From: Gammaproteobacteria bacterium
GTDB lineage: Bacteria; Pseudomonadota; Gammaproteobacteria; Xanthomonadales; SZUA-36
DNA: 64,000 nucleotides
NCBI GenBank assembly: GCA_030431095.1
Contig: JAUIJU010000008.1
Location: 33,176 to 97,175 of the forward strand
Direction of reading: 5' to 3'
The translations under genes and the position numbers were made by a program. The notes under the pieces are model-generated. The model was not told where the DNA came from. It made no database searches and was given only the letters and a program-made list of their open reading frames with translations. This document shows positions 35,881 to 45,591 of this stretch, piece by piece; positions within the stretch are counted from its first letter, which is position 1; every line of letters begins with the position of its first letter.

Positions 35881-37923
35881 TCAAGGGCCGCTGGCCGCCG
35901 CCGTGATGTCCGGCGGTCGACACACGACCTGTGTCGTGGAATCGCCGTCGAGTGTACCGGATTCGATACCGGGCATGCGGCTGGACAGTCGCCGCACCGG
36001 GTTCTGCAGCCGCCAGTCGTACAGGGTGGTGAAGGTCAGCACGCGGGGAATGTAGTCGCGGGTCTCGTAGTAGGGCAGGGTCTCGATCCACTGCGCCGGT
36101 TCGTCCAGCGACCGCGAGCCCAACCAGCGGTCCACCGCGTTGGGCCCCGCGTTGTAGGCGCCGGACACCAGCACCGGGTTCTGCCCGTACTCGTCCAGCA
36201 ACTGGCGCAGATAGACGGTACCGAAACGAATGTTCACGTCGCCGTTCAGCAATTGCTGCGTCGACCCCAGTGACAGGCCGTGCCGTCGAGCCAGGGTCCT
36301 GGCGGTGCCGGGCGTCACCTGCATCAGTCCCAGCGCATTGGCCGACGAACGCGCGTGCGGCGCCATGGCGCTCTCCGAGCGCATGATGCCCAGCACCCAG
36401 GCCGGATCCAGGTCCAGGTCGCCGGCCGCGGTCATCACCGCGTCGGTGAAGAGCACCGGAAAGCGCCACTCGTAGAATTTCAGCTCACCACTGTCACCCA
36501 GGGCGAAGATGACGCGGTCATGCCAGCCCTCGCGCCGCGCCAGACCGGCCGCGACTTTCAGCTGGTCGGTCGGCAGAGCGCGCGTGGCATTGCGCCACTC
36601 CGCAGCGGCCCAGTTGTCCAACTCCGCGCGGTGCAACTCCAGGGCACGGTGAAACCGCGGCCGGTCGGCCAGCGCCGCCACCTGTTCATCATCGACCCCG
36701 GGTTCCAGCGGGCAGATGGTGTAGGGCTGACGCAGGGCGTCCGCGGACAGGAAGCCGTAGTAGTTGGTGCGCGTGGCCAGCGACTCCAGGCCGGCCTTGC
36801 CGGACAAGGCATCGCCGTTCTGGAGCTGCGCACGGGCGCGCCAATACCGCCAGCGATCGTCGTCGGCCGATTCACCGGTCAGGCCATCGATGGCCTCGAG
36901 CACCTGTGCCCAGTCACCGCGCGCCATCGCGGCACGCGCCCACCATTCGTGCAGCTGGTCGTTGCGATGGGTGGACGGCACCTGGCGGATGAATGCCAGC
37001 GCCTCGTCCTCCAGCGCCACCGCTCCCCACAGGGCGACTTCACGCGCCAGGTCACCACGGGTTTCCGGGTCCCAGGAAAAATGTGCGGCCAGCGGCGCGT
37101 ACAGGTCCATGGCCCGCGCCGCATCCATTCTCGACAGGCGCCGCAGGGACTCGGCCGCGATCATGCGGGTCAGTTCGCGGTCGTTCCAGCTGGTGGCGCG
37201 GTCCAGGCGCCGGTAGCGGTCCTCGTCGAAACGCTGCCAGCGATCCAGCCACGTACGATCGGGCGGCGGCAGAAAGCGCGCCAGGTAAAGGGTCAACCTC
37301 GGGTTGCCTTCGGCCATGGCCAGGCGAATGCGTGTCCAGGCCCGCTCCGCGGTAATTGCATCCTGGTCGATCAGCCAGTCGAACAGGGGGTCGCAGGCAT
37401 CCGGCTGGCTGTGGCCCACCGTCCACAGCGCCAGGGCCTCAGCCTGCAGGCCGTCGGTGGCGCCCGTGGCCAGTCGGGCCCGCGCGTGGTAACAACGAAT
37501 CTGCGTGTTGTCCGAGTCGCCGCCATAGCGCAGTAGGGCCTGCCAGCGACGGTTCCTGCCCAGGGTTTTCAGCCAGGACGTGCGCAGGCCGCGGGCGAAC
37601 GCCCAGTCGTCGTGCGCCTCAAGGAACGTCGCCATGGTTTGCGGCGCCACCTGGGCGCGACGGAAGCGCAGGTCTTCGTACTGCCAGTAAGGATAAAGGA
37701 CGTAGTCGCCAAGCCCGGGACCGAGCTCGTCGAAGCGCTCGCGCTGCCCGGAGCGGGCCGCGGACCAGGCCTCGACGAACCGCGCGCGCTCGGCCGCCTC
37801 GTCGGCATGGGCGGTCGCCGGGCGCAGGCAGGCCAACCCCAGGATGAGGCTGCCGGCCAGGACGCAGAAGAACCGCAAGGACCGTTCGCCCTGCGCTATC
37901 CTGACCCCCTGTTCCACGCTCAT
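35881..37923 (-). CDS. slt: Soluble lytic murein transglycosylase (Slt70-like)
   Basis: A 680-residue periplasmic enzyme with a signal peptide (CVLAGSLILGLACLRPATAHA, quoted in part). A long helical superhelix (residues about 45-480) forms the ring of Slt70. The C-terminal lysozyme-like domain has the catalytic Glu in GIMRSESAMAPHARSSANA, then LGLMQVTPGTA and GAYNAGPNAVDRWL. It cleaves peptidoglycan between MurNAc and GlcNAc, leaving 1,6-anhydro ends. It is the first gene of the slt-epimerase-cca unit. The length is close to E. coli Slt (645). Confidence 0.93.
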   Translation of the reverse strand: MSVEQGVRIAQGERSLRFFCVLAGSLILGLACLRPATAHADEAAERARFVEAWSAARSGQRERFDELGPGLGDYVLYPYWQYEDLRFRRAQVAPQTMATFLEAHDDWAFARGLRTSWLKTLGRNRRWQALLRYGGDSDNTQIRCYHARARLATGATDGLQAEALALWTVGHSQPDACDPLFDWLIDQDAITAERAWTRIRLAMAEGNPRLTLYLARFLPPPDRTWLDRWQRFDEDRYRRLDRATSWNDRELTRMIAAESLRRLSRMDAARAMDLYAPLAAHFSWDPETRGDLAREVALWGAVALEDEALAFIRQVPSTHRNDQLHEWWARAAMARGDWAQVLEAIDGLTGESADDDRWRYWRARAQLQNGDALSGKAGLESLATRTNYYGFLSADALRQPYTICPLEPGVDDEQVAALADRPRFHRALELHRAELDNWAAAEWRNATRALPTDQLKVAAGLARREGWHDRVIFALGDSGELKFYEWRFPVLFTDAVMTAAGDLDLDPAWVLGIMRSESAMAPHARSSANALGLMQVTPGTARTLARRHGLSLGSTQQLLNGDVNIRFGTVYLRQLLDEYGQNPVLVSGAYNAGPNAVDRWLGSRSLDEPAQWIETLPYYETRDYIPRVLTFTTLYDWRLQNPVRRLSSRMPGIESGTLDGDSTTQVVCRPPDITAAASGP

Positions 37924-38026
37924 GGCCTCACCCTATGCAAAACCCGCCACCCCGGCAAGCCGGGTTCGCCAGGACGAGTCGGACGTCTTCCCCGGGCCGC
38001 GTCCCTGCACGGGTGTTGACCTCCTG

Positions 38027-38815
38027 ATGTGGTGGGAGTTCGCCCTGATTGGACTGGGCGCCGGCTTCGCTGCCGGGTACCTGGGCATCGGCGGTGGACT
38101 GGTGGTGGTGCCCGGGCTGATCCTGGTCTTCAGCCGTGACCCGGCCACCGCGCCGGTGGCCAGCCACCTGGCCGTGGCCACGTCCATCGGCACCATGCTC
38201 GCCACTTCACTGAGCTCCGTATGGGCCCACCACCGCCGTGGCGCCGTGTGCTGGGACGTGGTGAGACGCCTGGCCGCCGGATTGCTCCTGGGCGCTGCAG
38301 GCGGCGCCTGGCTCGCGGACGGCATCAGCACCCGGATGCTGGCCATGGTGTTCGGCGGTTTCGCAGCGATCGCAGGAATGCAACTGCTGCTGTTTCGCCC
38401 TCGCGAACGGCCGGGCAAATTGCCTGGCGCTATCGGCAGCACCGGCGTCGGCGCCGCAATCGGCAGCCTGTCCAGCCTCGTCGGCATCGGCGGGGGTTCG
38501 ATGACAGCGCCCTGGCTGATGTGGCACGGCGTGCGTGCGCAGACCGCGGTGGCCACCGCCGCTGCCTGTGGCTATCCCATCGCCGTGGCGGGAACAGCCG
38601 CCTTCATGCTGCTGGGACGCGAAGAGACGCGCGGCCTGTCCAGCCTGGGCTACGTCCACCTGCCCGCCCTGGCCGGTATCGCGGTGTTCAGCGTCCTGGC
38701 CGCCCCGCTGGGCGCATGGGCGGTGCACGCCAGTCCGCCCCAGGGCGTACGGCGGGCCTTTGGTGTGCTTTTGCTGCTGGTGGCGGCCCGGATCTTTCTT
38801 GGCGGATGGAAATAA
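38027..38815 (+). CDS. TauE/SafE-family membrane permease
   Basis: A 262-residue inner-membrane protein with about eight membrane segments arranged as two related halves. GAGFAAGYLGIGGGLVVVPG in the first half and SLSSLVGIGGGSMTAPWLMW in the second are the repeated glycine-rich signatures of this family of anion exporters, which handle sulfite, sulfoacetate and other small organic anions. The ATG at 38027 opens directly on the first membrane segment; in-frame codons reach 37844 but are not membrane-like. No sulfur-metabolism genes are adjacent, so the substrate is open. Confidence 0.87.
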   Translation: MWWEFALIGLGAGFAAGYLGIGGGLVVVPGLILVFSRDPATAPVASHLAVATSIGTMLATSLSSVWAHHRRGAVCWDVVRRLAAGLLLGAAGGAWLADGISTRMLAMVFGGFAAIAGMQLLLFRPRERPGKLPGAIGSTGVGAAIGSLSSLVGIGGGSMTAPWLMWHGVRAQTAVATAAACGYPIAVAGTAAFMLLGREETRGLSSLGYVHLPALAGIAVFSVLAAPLGAWAVHASPPQGVRRAFGVLLLLVAARIFLGGWK

Positions 38816-38830
38816 AGTTTCGTGCGTGAT

Positions 38831-39105
38831 TGACCGGGTCGGGTTGGGTTGCTGTGTTGGTCGGGAACGGGTGGCGCCCCCTTGGGGCGGGCCTGTCGTT
38901 CGGCCTTCGGCTTCCCTCGCTGCTCTCCGCTTGGTGGGTACGGCTCGCTTGCATGCGCTCCCGGGCTCTTGCTTCATCACGAGGCTCGCCTAAAGCCGCT
39001 GAAGGCGGCTTTCCCCAGTCGCTCCGGTCGCTCGGCTCACTCCTTAATGGCCCGCCCCAAGGGGGCGCCACCCGTTCCCTTGCATCGGAGCACCCGACCC
39101 GGTCA
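38831..39105. repeat. Repeat unit, copy 1, bounded by inverted repeats
   Basis: A perfect 31-bp inverted repeat (38863-38893 and 39049-39079) encloses a 155-bp core. An outer 14-bp perfect pair (38831-38844 and 39092-39105) adds to it. The core contains CTTCGGCTTCCCTCG and a 107-base block (38930-39036) that recurs inverted, at about 90% identity, in copy 2. GCCGCTGAAGGCGGC forms an internal hairpin. Short open frames here have no coding character. Confidence 0.85.
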
Positions 39106-39514
39106 TCGCTTTCTTTGGGTGGGGTTTTTCTGGGGCACCGAGTCTTACCTGTTATCCGCTTGCAGGAAACGTGCTCCCGGGCCGTAAGGAAAGGCGGTCT
39201 GCAGGGGTGAGCTGTTGCCGGGATTGCTGGGCGCTCCTCGCGGCTCCCCACGTTTGCGTGGCCCGGCGCAGTGCGCCGGGCTGCCCATTGGATTGACCGG
39301 AGCCAGGAACACGCTGGCCCCAACGGCGAAAGCCGTTTTCACCGGTTTACCCGCCTGCACGCCGCCCCGTTCGACTCGAAGGGGCCGAACCACGGAGGCC
39401 CCATGGCGAAGCGCCATGGTGCTAAACGCACTTCCCAGCCGACAAGGCCCGGTAGGGTGACAAGAAAGCACCCCAACAAAATGTGTGGGGGTGGGGGGTC
39501 TTGATGCAGGGGGC
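39106..39514. other. Hairpin-rich non-coding centre between the two repeat units
   Basis: About 400 bases without a credible gene. Several short perfect hairpins occur: CCATGGCG-AAG-CGCCATGG, ACGGC-GAAA-GCCGT and GCCCGGCGCA-G-TGCGCCGGGC. A 203-codon minus-strand frame (39145-39756) crosses it but continues through copy 2 of the repeat and has no start context or recognisable domain. Confidence 0.6.
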
Positions 39515-39787
39515 GGCTGGAGCATCCCGTTGCGGGATCTTTTAAGGGTCGTTGCCGAGCGACCGGAGCGACTGGGGCAGGCCGCCTTCAGCGGCCTGAG
39601 GCGAGCCTCGTGATGAAGCACGAGCCACGGAGCGCATTTAAGCGAGCCGTTCCCACCAAGCGGAAGGGCAGGCAATGGAGGCTTTGCGGTTTTCGCGAAG
39701 CGAAAGAAGCGAAGCCGGAATGCCGTCGCCCGTAGTCGAGGGAAGCCGAAGGCCAACGTCCCGATCCCGCAACGGGGTGCTTCAGCC
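39515..39787. repeat. Repeat unit, copy 2, inverted relative to copy 1
   Basis: An inverted repeat of 25 bases (39515-39539 and 39763-39787, 23 of 25 match) encloses a 223-bp core. Positions 39554-39660 are the reverse complement of the 107-base block of copy 1 and 39737-39758 match its CTTCGGCTTCCCTCG end; the extra about 65 bases between include a GAAGCGAAAGAAGCGAAG stretch. The bounding repeats differ in sequence from those of copy 1, so the core rather than its ends is the conserved part. Confidence 0.85.
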
Positions 39788-39851
39788 GACCCCGGCCAAC
39801 AGAACCGTCCACCCGACCCCGTCCAACGAAGCCGTCACCCCCAGACAAAAC

Positions 39852-40535
39852 CTACTGCCCAGCCACCTGCTCCACCTCATCAGCCGCAACCGCAGCCGCC
39901 TGCGCGGCCTGCTCGCTGGCGACCAGAAAGTCGACGACCTGCAGCATCATGTCGAAGTTGTTCACGGCGCCGCCCGCGGACACGCGGTACTTGCCGTTGA
40001 TCAGCATGGAAGGCGTGCCGCTGACGCCGGCCTCGCGCACCATTTTCTGCTCGTTCTTCATCCGCATGTCCACGGCGAAGGACTTGGCCGTGGCCACGAA
40101 TTTTTCCGGTTCCACGCCGTAACTGGCGTAAAAGTCGGCCAGTTCTTCCATGCTGCGCATCTGGTTTCGCTCTTTCCACAGCGTGTCCATCATGGCCACG
40201 TGGGCTTCCTCGGCGACGCCCAGGACGGAGGCGGTGACGTAGGCGCGGGCGTACAGGGACCAGATCGCGCGGCCGAACTCCACCGGGATGCGGTCGAGTT
40301 GCACGCCTTCGGGCATACGGGACTTCCAGGACTGCATGTAGGGTTCGAAGGTGGCGCAATGATTGCAGAGGTAGGAAAACACCTCGGTTACGCGAACACC
40401 GTCGACCATGCGGCCGCTCAGCGGCGGATCGATTTCGTGGTAGTGCACCCCTTCCTGGAACTGCACCGGAACATTCTGTGCCATGGCGCCGCCGGCGGTG
40501 AACGCCAGCGCAAGCGCAACAATCAGTCGTTTCAT
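39852..40535 (-). CDS. dsbA: DsbA-like periplasmic thiol-disulfide oxidoreductase
   Basis: A 227-residue protein with a signal peptide (LIVALALAFTAGGAMA) and the DsbA fold. VTEVFSYLCNHCATFEP holds the active pair CNHC, differing from CPHC of E. coli DsbA, which should make it a weaker oxidant. GVSGTPSMLI gives the cis-proline loop. AAGGAGAA precedes the ATG at 40535. It introduces disulfides into exported proteins. It lies 66 bases after the cytochrome c4 gene on the same strand, an arrangement known from Pseudomonas and relatives. Confidence 0.88.
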   Translation of the reverse strand: MKRLIVALALAFTAGGAMAQNVPVQFQEGVHYHEIDPPLSGRMVDGVRVTEVFSYLCNHCATFEPYMQSWKSRMPEGVQLDRIPVEFGRAIWSLYARAYVTASVLGVAEEAHVAMMDTLWKERNQMRSMEELADFYASYGVEPEKFVATAKSFAVDMRMKNEQKMVREAGVSGTPSMLINGKYRVSAGGAVNNFDMMLQVVDFLVASEQAAQAAAVAADEVEQVAGQ

Positions 40536-40601
40536 GGAATTCTCCTTGTGATCGAACCCACAGACCACGAATGTGGCCCGGGGTTCAGTCCGCCGGGGCG
40601 C

Positions 40602-41225
40602 TTACTCGGCCCGGTACAGGCCCTGGATGTAGCTGGCCACGGCGGTGATTTCCTCGTCGGTGAGGCGCCGGGCCACGCCGGTCATCACGGTGCTGTTGGC
40701 GTCTTCCTCGCCCCAGGTCTGGCCGTCACGGTACTTGTTGAGCATGTTGACGGTGTAGGTGGCGTGCTGCCCGGCGACGTGCGGGTACCCGGCCAGGGGG
40801 TTGCCTTCGCCCGCCGGCCCGTGACAGGCGGTGCAGGCCGGGATGCCTTCGTCCGGGTTGCCCGCGAGGTACAGGCGCTCGCCGAGGGCCACCTGGGCTT
40901 CGTCAGCGGCGCCGGGGCTGATGGTCTGGCCGGCGAAATAGGCTGACAGGTCGGCGATGTCCTGGTCGCTCAGATTGGCGACGATGCCGACCATTTCCGG
41001 CACCGGGCGTTCACCGTCGCGGATCAGGATGGCCTGTCGGGTCAGATAGGCCTCGTGCTGGCCGGCGATTTTCGGCCAGTTGGGTACAGTGCTGTTGCCG
41101 TCAAGGCCGTGGCAGGCGGCGCAAACAGCGGCTTTCTGCTCACCGGCGACTGGATCGCCTTCCGCCAGGGCATCCACGGCGGTCAGCAACAGGAAACTGG
41201 CGGCGACGCCAATCAGTGCTTTCAT
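40602..41225 (-). CDS. Dihaem cytochrome c4
   Basis: The 207-residue protein has a signal peptide (ASFLLLTAVDALA) and two homologous halves, each with a c-type haem site: CAACHG (Cys35, Cys38, His39) and CTACHG (Cys131, Cys134, His135). Methionine ligands lie in VPEMVGIVANLSD and in STVMTGVARRLTDEE. Cytochrome c4 passes electrons in the periplasm to terminal oxidases. It is divergent from engB and precedes the dsbA-like gene. Confidence 0.93.
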   Translation of the reverse strand: MKALIGVAASFLLLTAVDALAEGDPVAGEQKAAVCAACHGLDGNSTVPNWPKIAGQHEAYLTRQAILIRDGERPVPEMVGIVANLSDQDIADLSAYFAGQTISPGAADEAQVALGERLYLAGNPDEGIPACTACHGPAGEGNPLAGYPHVAGQHATYTVNMLNKYRDGQTWGEEDANSTVMTGVARRLTDEEITAVASYIQGLYRAE

Positions 41226-41337
41226 TACGGTGTCTCCATCCCCGCGATCACGGGACTACTCAGCTGGAACGAACGGCAAAATGGTGGGGTATTATCGCGT
41301 TTTCAATTCCCGCCTTCCACCATTCCCGCATCCGACC

Positions 41338-41976
41338 ATGAGCGAAGCCCGCAAGCCCGCCAATCCGTTCCGCCAGGCCGAGTACCTGCTGGCGGCGCAC
41401 CACCTGCGGCAATTGCCCGCCGACAGCGGCTGGGAGGTCGCCATCGCCGGGCGCTCGAACGCCGGCAAATCCAGCGCCATCAACGTGCTGACCGGGCAGA
41501 AGTCGCTGGCGCGCACCAGCAAGACGCCCGGGCGTACGCAGCAAATCGTGATCTTCACCGTGGACGAGGAACGGCGCATCGCGGACTTGCCGGGCTACGG
41601 CTACGCCAAGGTGCCCCAGGACCTGAAGGCCCACTGGCAAAGCGTGATGCAGGACTATTTCGACACCCGGCGGAGCCTGCGCGGGGTGGTGCTGGTGATG
41701 GACATCCGTCACCCGATGAAGCCCTTCGACGCCATGATGCTGGACTGGTGCGCGCAAACCGGGCTGCCCTGCCACGTGCTGATGACCAAGGCCGATAAAC
41801 TCAAGCGCGGCCCGGCCCAGTCCGCCCTGCTGAAGCTGCGCAAGGGCCTGCCGGAGGGCGCCAGCGCCCAGGTGTTCTCGGCCAGGAGCCGCGAGGGCCT
41901 GGACCAGTGGTTGCGCGTGATGAACGGCTGGTACGGCCTGGCGGATGACACCCCACCGACCGCAGACACCGCCTGA
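41338..41976 (+). CDS. engB: Ribosome-biogenesis GTP-binding protein EngB/YsxC
   Basis: A 212-residue TRAFAC GTPase. VAIAGRSNAGKSSAINVL is the P-loop (GRSNAGKS), SKTPGRTQQI the switch I Thr region, DLPGYGYAK the DxxG motif, MTKADKL the guanine-binding TKxD, and VFSARS the last G-motif. EngB assists 50S subunit assembly. The ATG at 41338 gives the usual start; a longer version from 41281 would add 19 residues. The gene is divergent from cytochrome c4. Confidence 0.95.
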   Translation: MSEARKPANPFRQAEYLLAAHHLRQLPADSGWEVAIAGRSNAGKSSAINVLTGQKSLARTSKTPGRTQQIVIFTVDEERRIADLPGYGYAKVPQDLKAHWQSVMQDYFDTRRSLRGVVLVMDIRHPMKPFDAMMLDWCAQTGLPCHVLMTKADKLKRGPAQSALLKLRKGLPEGASAQVFSARSREGLDQWLRVMNGWYGLADDTPPTADTA

Positions 41977-42036
41977 CACCCTGCCAGCCCTGCCAGGCGC
42001 CCTGCGACGACGCCCCCCGGGACCGGCGCCGCCTGA

Positions 42037-43088
<1,052 letters not shown>

Positions 43089-43089
<1 letters not shown>

Positions 43090-43931
43090 TGCACCTGGCC
43101 GTGTTCGGCCACCCGGTGACGCACTCCCTGTCGCCGCGCATCCACCGCCTGTTCGGTAAACAGGTTGGGCTGGAGATCGACTACCGGGCCATCGAGGCGC
43201 CGGCCGGCACCCTGGCCCGGGCCTTGTCCGAATTCGCCGCCGGCGGCGGTACCGGCTGCAACGTCACCCTGCCCCTGAAAGAAGAGGCGATGGCCCTGGC
43301 GGGGCAGTGCAGCGACCGCGTGAAGCGAGCCGGGGCGGCCAACACGCTCCTGGCCACCGACGACGGCTGGCGGGCCGAAACCACGGACGGCGCCGGCCTG
43401 GTCGCGGACCTGCGCCGCCTGGACCTGGACCCGGCGGGCAAGCGCCTGGCGCTGATCGGCGCCGGTGGCGCGGCCGCCGGCGTGACTGCCGCCCTGCTCG
43501 AAACGGGCCCGGCGAGCCTGGCGGTGTACAACCGCAACGCAAAGCGCGCCGTCGGCCTGGCCACGGGCCACGCCGACCTGGGCCCGGTCAGCGGCCACGG
43601 GCTGGACGCCCTGGCCGAGGCGGGCCGCAGCGGCGATGGCTTCGACCTGGTGCTCAATGCCACCTCGCTGGGCCACGACGGTGACCGGCCACCCCTGGCC
43701 CGCGGCCTGTTCGCCCCGCGCGGCGTGCTCTACGACCTCAACTACGGCGAAGCCGCCCGGCCCCTGCTCAGCTGGGCAAGGGAACGGGCCATCCCCTGCC
43801 ACGACGGGCTGGGCATGCTGGTGGGACAGGCGGCGGAAAGTTTTCGCCTGTGGACAGGCAGGGTCGTCGACGTGGCGGGCGTGCTACGGGCGTTGAAAGA
43901 CGGCATTCCAACCGATTGCGACATCCCGTAG
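43089..43931 (+). CDS. aroE: Shikimate dehydrogenase
   Basis: A 280-residue enzyme that reduces 3-dehydroshikimate with NADPH. AVFGHPVTHSLSPRIHRLF binds shikimate, GCNVTLPLKEEA contains the catalytic Lys, NTLLATDDG and TTDGAGL the catalytic Asp, IGAGGAAAGV the coenzyme loop, YNRNAKRA the NADPH phosphate site, and GLGMLVGQAAESFRLWTG the C-terminal helix. It is translationally linked to hemB. Confidence 0.96.
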
Positions 43932-44065
43932 CGCCCCTGAACCGGACCCCACATCGGTCGGCCCAGGCCCGAGCCACGATGCGGATGCAAACCACAGGAA
44001 TCGGGCTGTCATCCACACGCCCCCTGGCTACGCTCCGCGTTCACTCAGAATTCGGAGAAAGACCC

Positions 44066-44830
44066 TTGGGACAGTTGGAAGGAAAAGTGGCCATTGTGAC
44101 CGGCGCGAGCTCAGGTATTGGCCGGGCCAGTGCGCGGTTGTTCGCCAGCGAAGGCGCCGCGGTGGTGTTGGTCGCCAGGCGACAAACCGAGCTGGACCGC
44201 CTGGCCGCCCAGATTCATGCCGATGGCGGCAAGGCGCACATCATCAGTGGCGACGTGCGTGATGAGCAAACGGCGCGGGCCGCGGTCAAGGCAGCACAGC
44301 AAAAGTTCGGCGGACTGGACATCGGCTTCAACAATGCCGGTACGCTCGGCGAGATGGGGCCAACGACCGATATCAGCACCCAGGGCTGGCTGGACACCCT
44401 GGACACGAACCTGACCAGCGCCTTCCTGGGCGCTCGCCAGCAATTACCGGCGCTGCTCGAGCGAGGCGGAGGCAGCATCATGTTCACATCAAGTTTCGTG
44501 GGCCATACCGTCGGATTCCCCGGTACCGCGGCCTATGCGGCCAGCAAAGCGGGACTGGTGGGCCTGTCGAAAGCCCTGGCGGCTGAATATGGCCCTGCGA
44601 AGATCCGCGTCAATGCCCTGTTGCCCGGCGGCACCGAGACGCCGATGGCCAGCGAGATGAACCAGACTCCCGAAGACCTGGCGCAGGTGGCGGATCTGCA
44701 TGCGCTCAAACGTCTCGCACAGCCAGGGGAAATGGCCCGCGCAGCGCTTTTCCTGGCCTCGGATGCTGCCTCGTTCGTCACCGGCACGGCCATGCTGGTG
44801 GACGGCGGCGTCTCCATCCATCGCAACTGA
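44066..44830 (+). CDS. Short-chain dehydrogenase/reductase
   Basis: A classical SDR of 254 residues. IVTGASSGIGRASARLF is the coenzyme loop, GFNNAGTLGEMGP the NNAG motif, FTSSFVGHTVGFPGTAAYAASKAG the Ser-Tyr-Lys site (quoted by its core SS..YAASK), and GTETPMASEM and LASDAASFVTGTAMLVDGG the C-terminal blocks. Arg in VARRQTE after the second strand points to NADP. The TTG at 44066 is preferred since GGAG precedes it and the sequence begins GQLEGKVAIVTG as in relatives. The substrate is unknown. Confidence 0.85.
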   Translation: MGQLEGKVAIVTGASSGIGRASARLFASEGAAVVLVARRQTELDRLAAQIHADGGKAHIISGDVRDEQTARAAVKAAQQKFGGLDIGFNNAGTLGEMGPTTDISTQGWLDTLDTNLTSAFLGARQQLPALLERGGGSIMFTSSFVGHTVGFPGTAAYAASKAGLVGLSKALAAEYGPAKIRVNALLPGGTETPMASEMNQTPEDLAQVADLHALKRLAQPGEMARAALFLASDAASFVTGTAMLVDGGVSIHRN

Positions 44831-44922
44831 TCGCACGCAGGACGAACAACGCCGGCGTCCACGGTCGCTGGTTGTCCAGTCGGTTCTTCCGGCGGTGGGT
44901 GCCGGGCGACCGCCGTTCCTGC

Positions 44923-45591
44923 CTACGATCCAGGGTCTCGTGGGTCCCTCACCATCTCCCCCGCCTCATCCAGCGCCGGGTACGCCAACCCCCGTTCCCG
45001 GCAGTACCGCGCCACCACCGGGTGCAGCCACTCGAAGCGCAGCCTGGCGTGGCGCGCCGGATCCATGCGGGAGCGGTCGTACAGTCCGGCGGCCTGGCGC
45101 TGGGCGGCGGCCTCGTAGAGCACCACGGCGGTGGCCACCGATACGTTCAGCGACTGGCTCATGCCCATCATGGGGATCACGATTTCCCGGTCCGCCCAGC
45201 GCAGGGCCTCGTCGCTGACGCCAAAGGCCTCGGTGCCGATCAGCAGGGCGGTGGGGCGGGTGTAGTCCACCTCGCGATACGGCACGGCCTGATCGGACAG
45301 GTGCGCGGCCAGCAGGGTGAAGCCGTCGTCCCGAAGCTGCTCACAGGCCGCCCGGGTGCTTTCGTGGGTGTGCAGTTCCACCCACTTCTCGGCGCCCTGC
45401 GAGGTGTGCCAGTGCTTGCGTGGGTTTTCCTCGCCGGGCACCACGTGGATGTCGGAAATGCCCACCGCGTCGCAGGTGCGCACCACGGCGGACAGGTTGC
45501 GGGGTTTGTGGAGGTTTTCCGCCAGCACCGTCAGGTCTGGCTGGCGCCGGTTCAGCACGCTGTCCAGGCGTTGCCGGCGCTTTGGCGTCAT
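44923..45591 (-). CDS. trmH: tRNA (guanosine-18-2'-O)-methyltransferase TrmH
   Basis: A 222-residue SPOUT enzyme close to E. coli TrmH (229). RRQPDLTVLAENLHKPRNLS with AVVRTCDAVGI is motif 1, IGTEAFGVSDEAL motif 2, and IPMMGMSQSLNVSVATAVVLYE motif 3 with the trefoil knot, here quoted in part. A C-terminal extension (YDRSRMDPARHARLRFEWLH) matches the TrmH C-terminal domain. It methylates G18 in the D-loop of tRNAs. Its ATG overlaps the stop of the TRAP gene. Confidence 0.9.
   Translation of the reverse strand: MTPKRRQRLDSVLNRRQPDLTVLAENLHKPRNLSAVVRTCDAVGISDIHVVPGEENPRKHWHTSQGAEKWVELHTHESTRAACEQLRDDGFTLLAAHLSDQAVPYREVDYTRPTALLIGTEAFGVSDEALRWADREIVIPMMGMSQSLNVSVATAVVLYEAAAQRQAAGLYDRSRMDPARHARLRFEWLHPVVARYCRERGLAYPALDEAGEMVRDPRDPGS

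Noticed and set aside
39145..39756. 203-codon minus-strand frame in the repeat region
   Set aside because: It spans the inverted repeat copy 2 and the hairpin centre, has no ribosome site or domain, and its residues follow the repeat rather than protein-like patterns.
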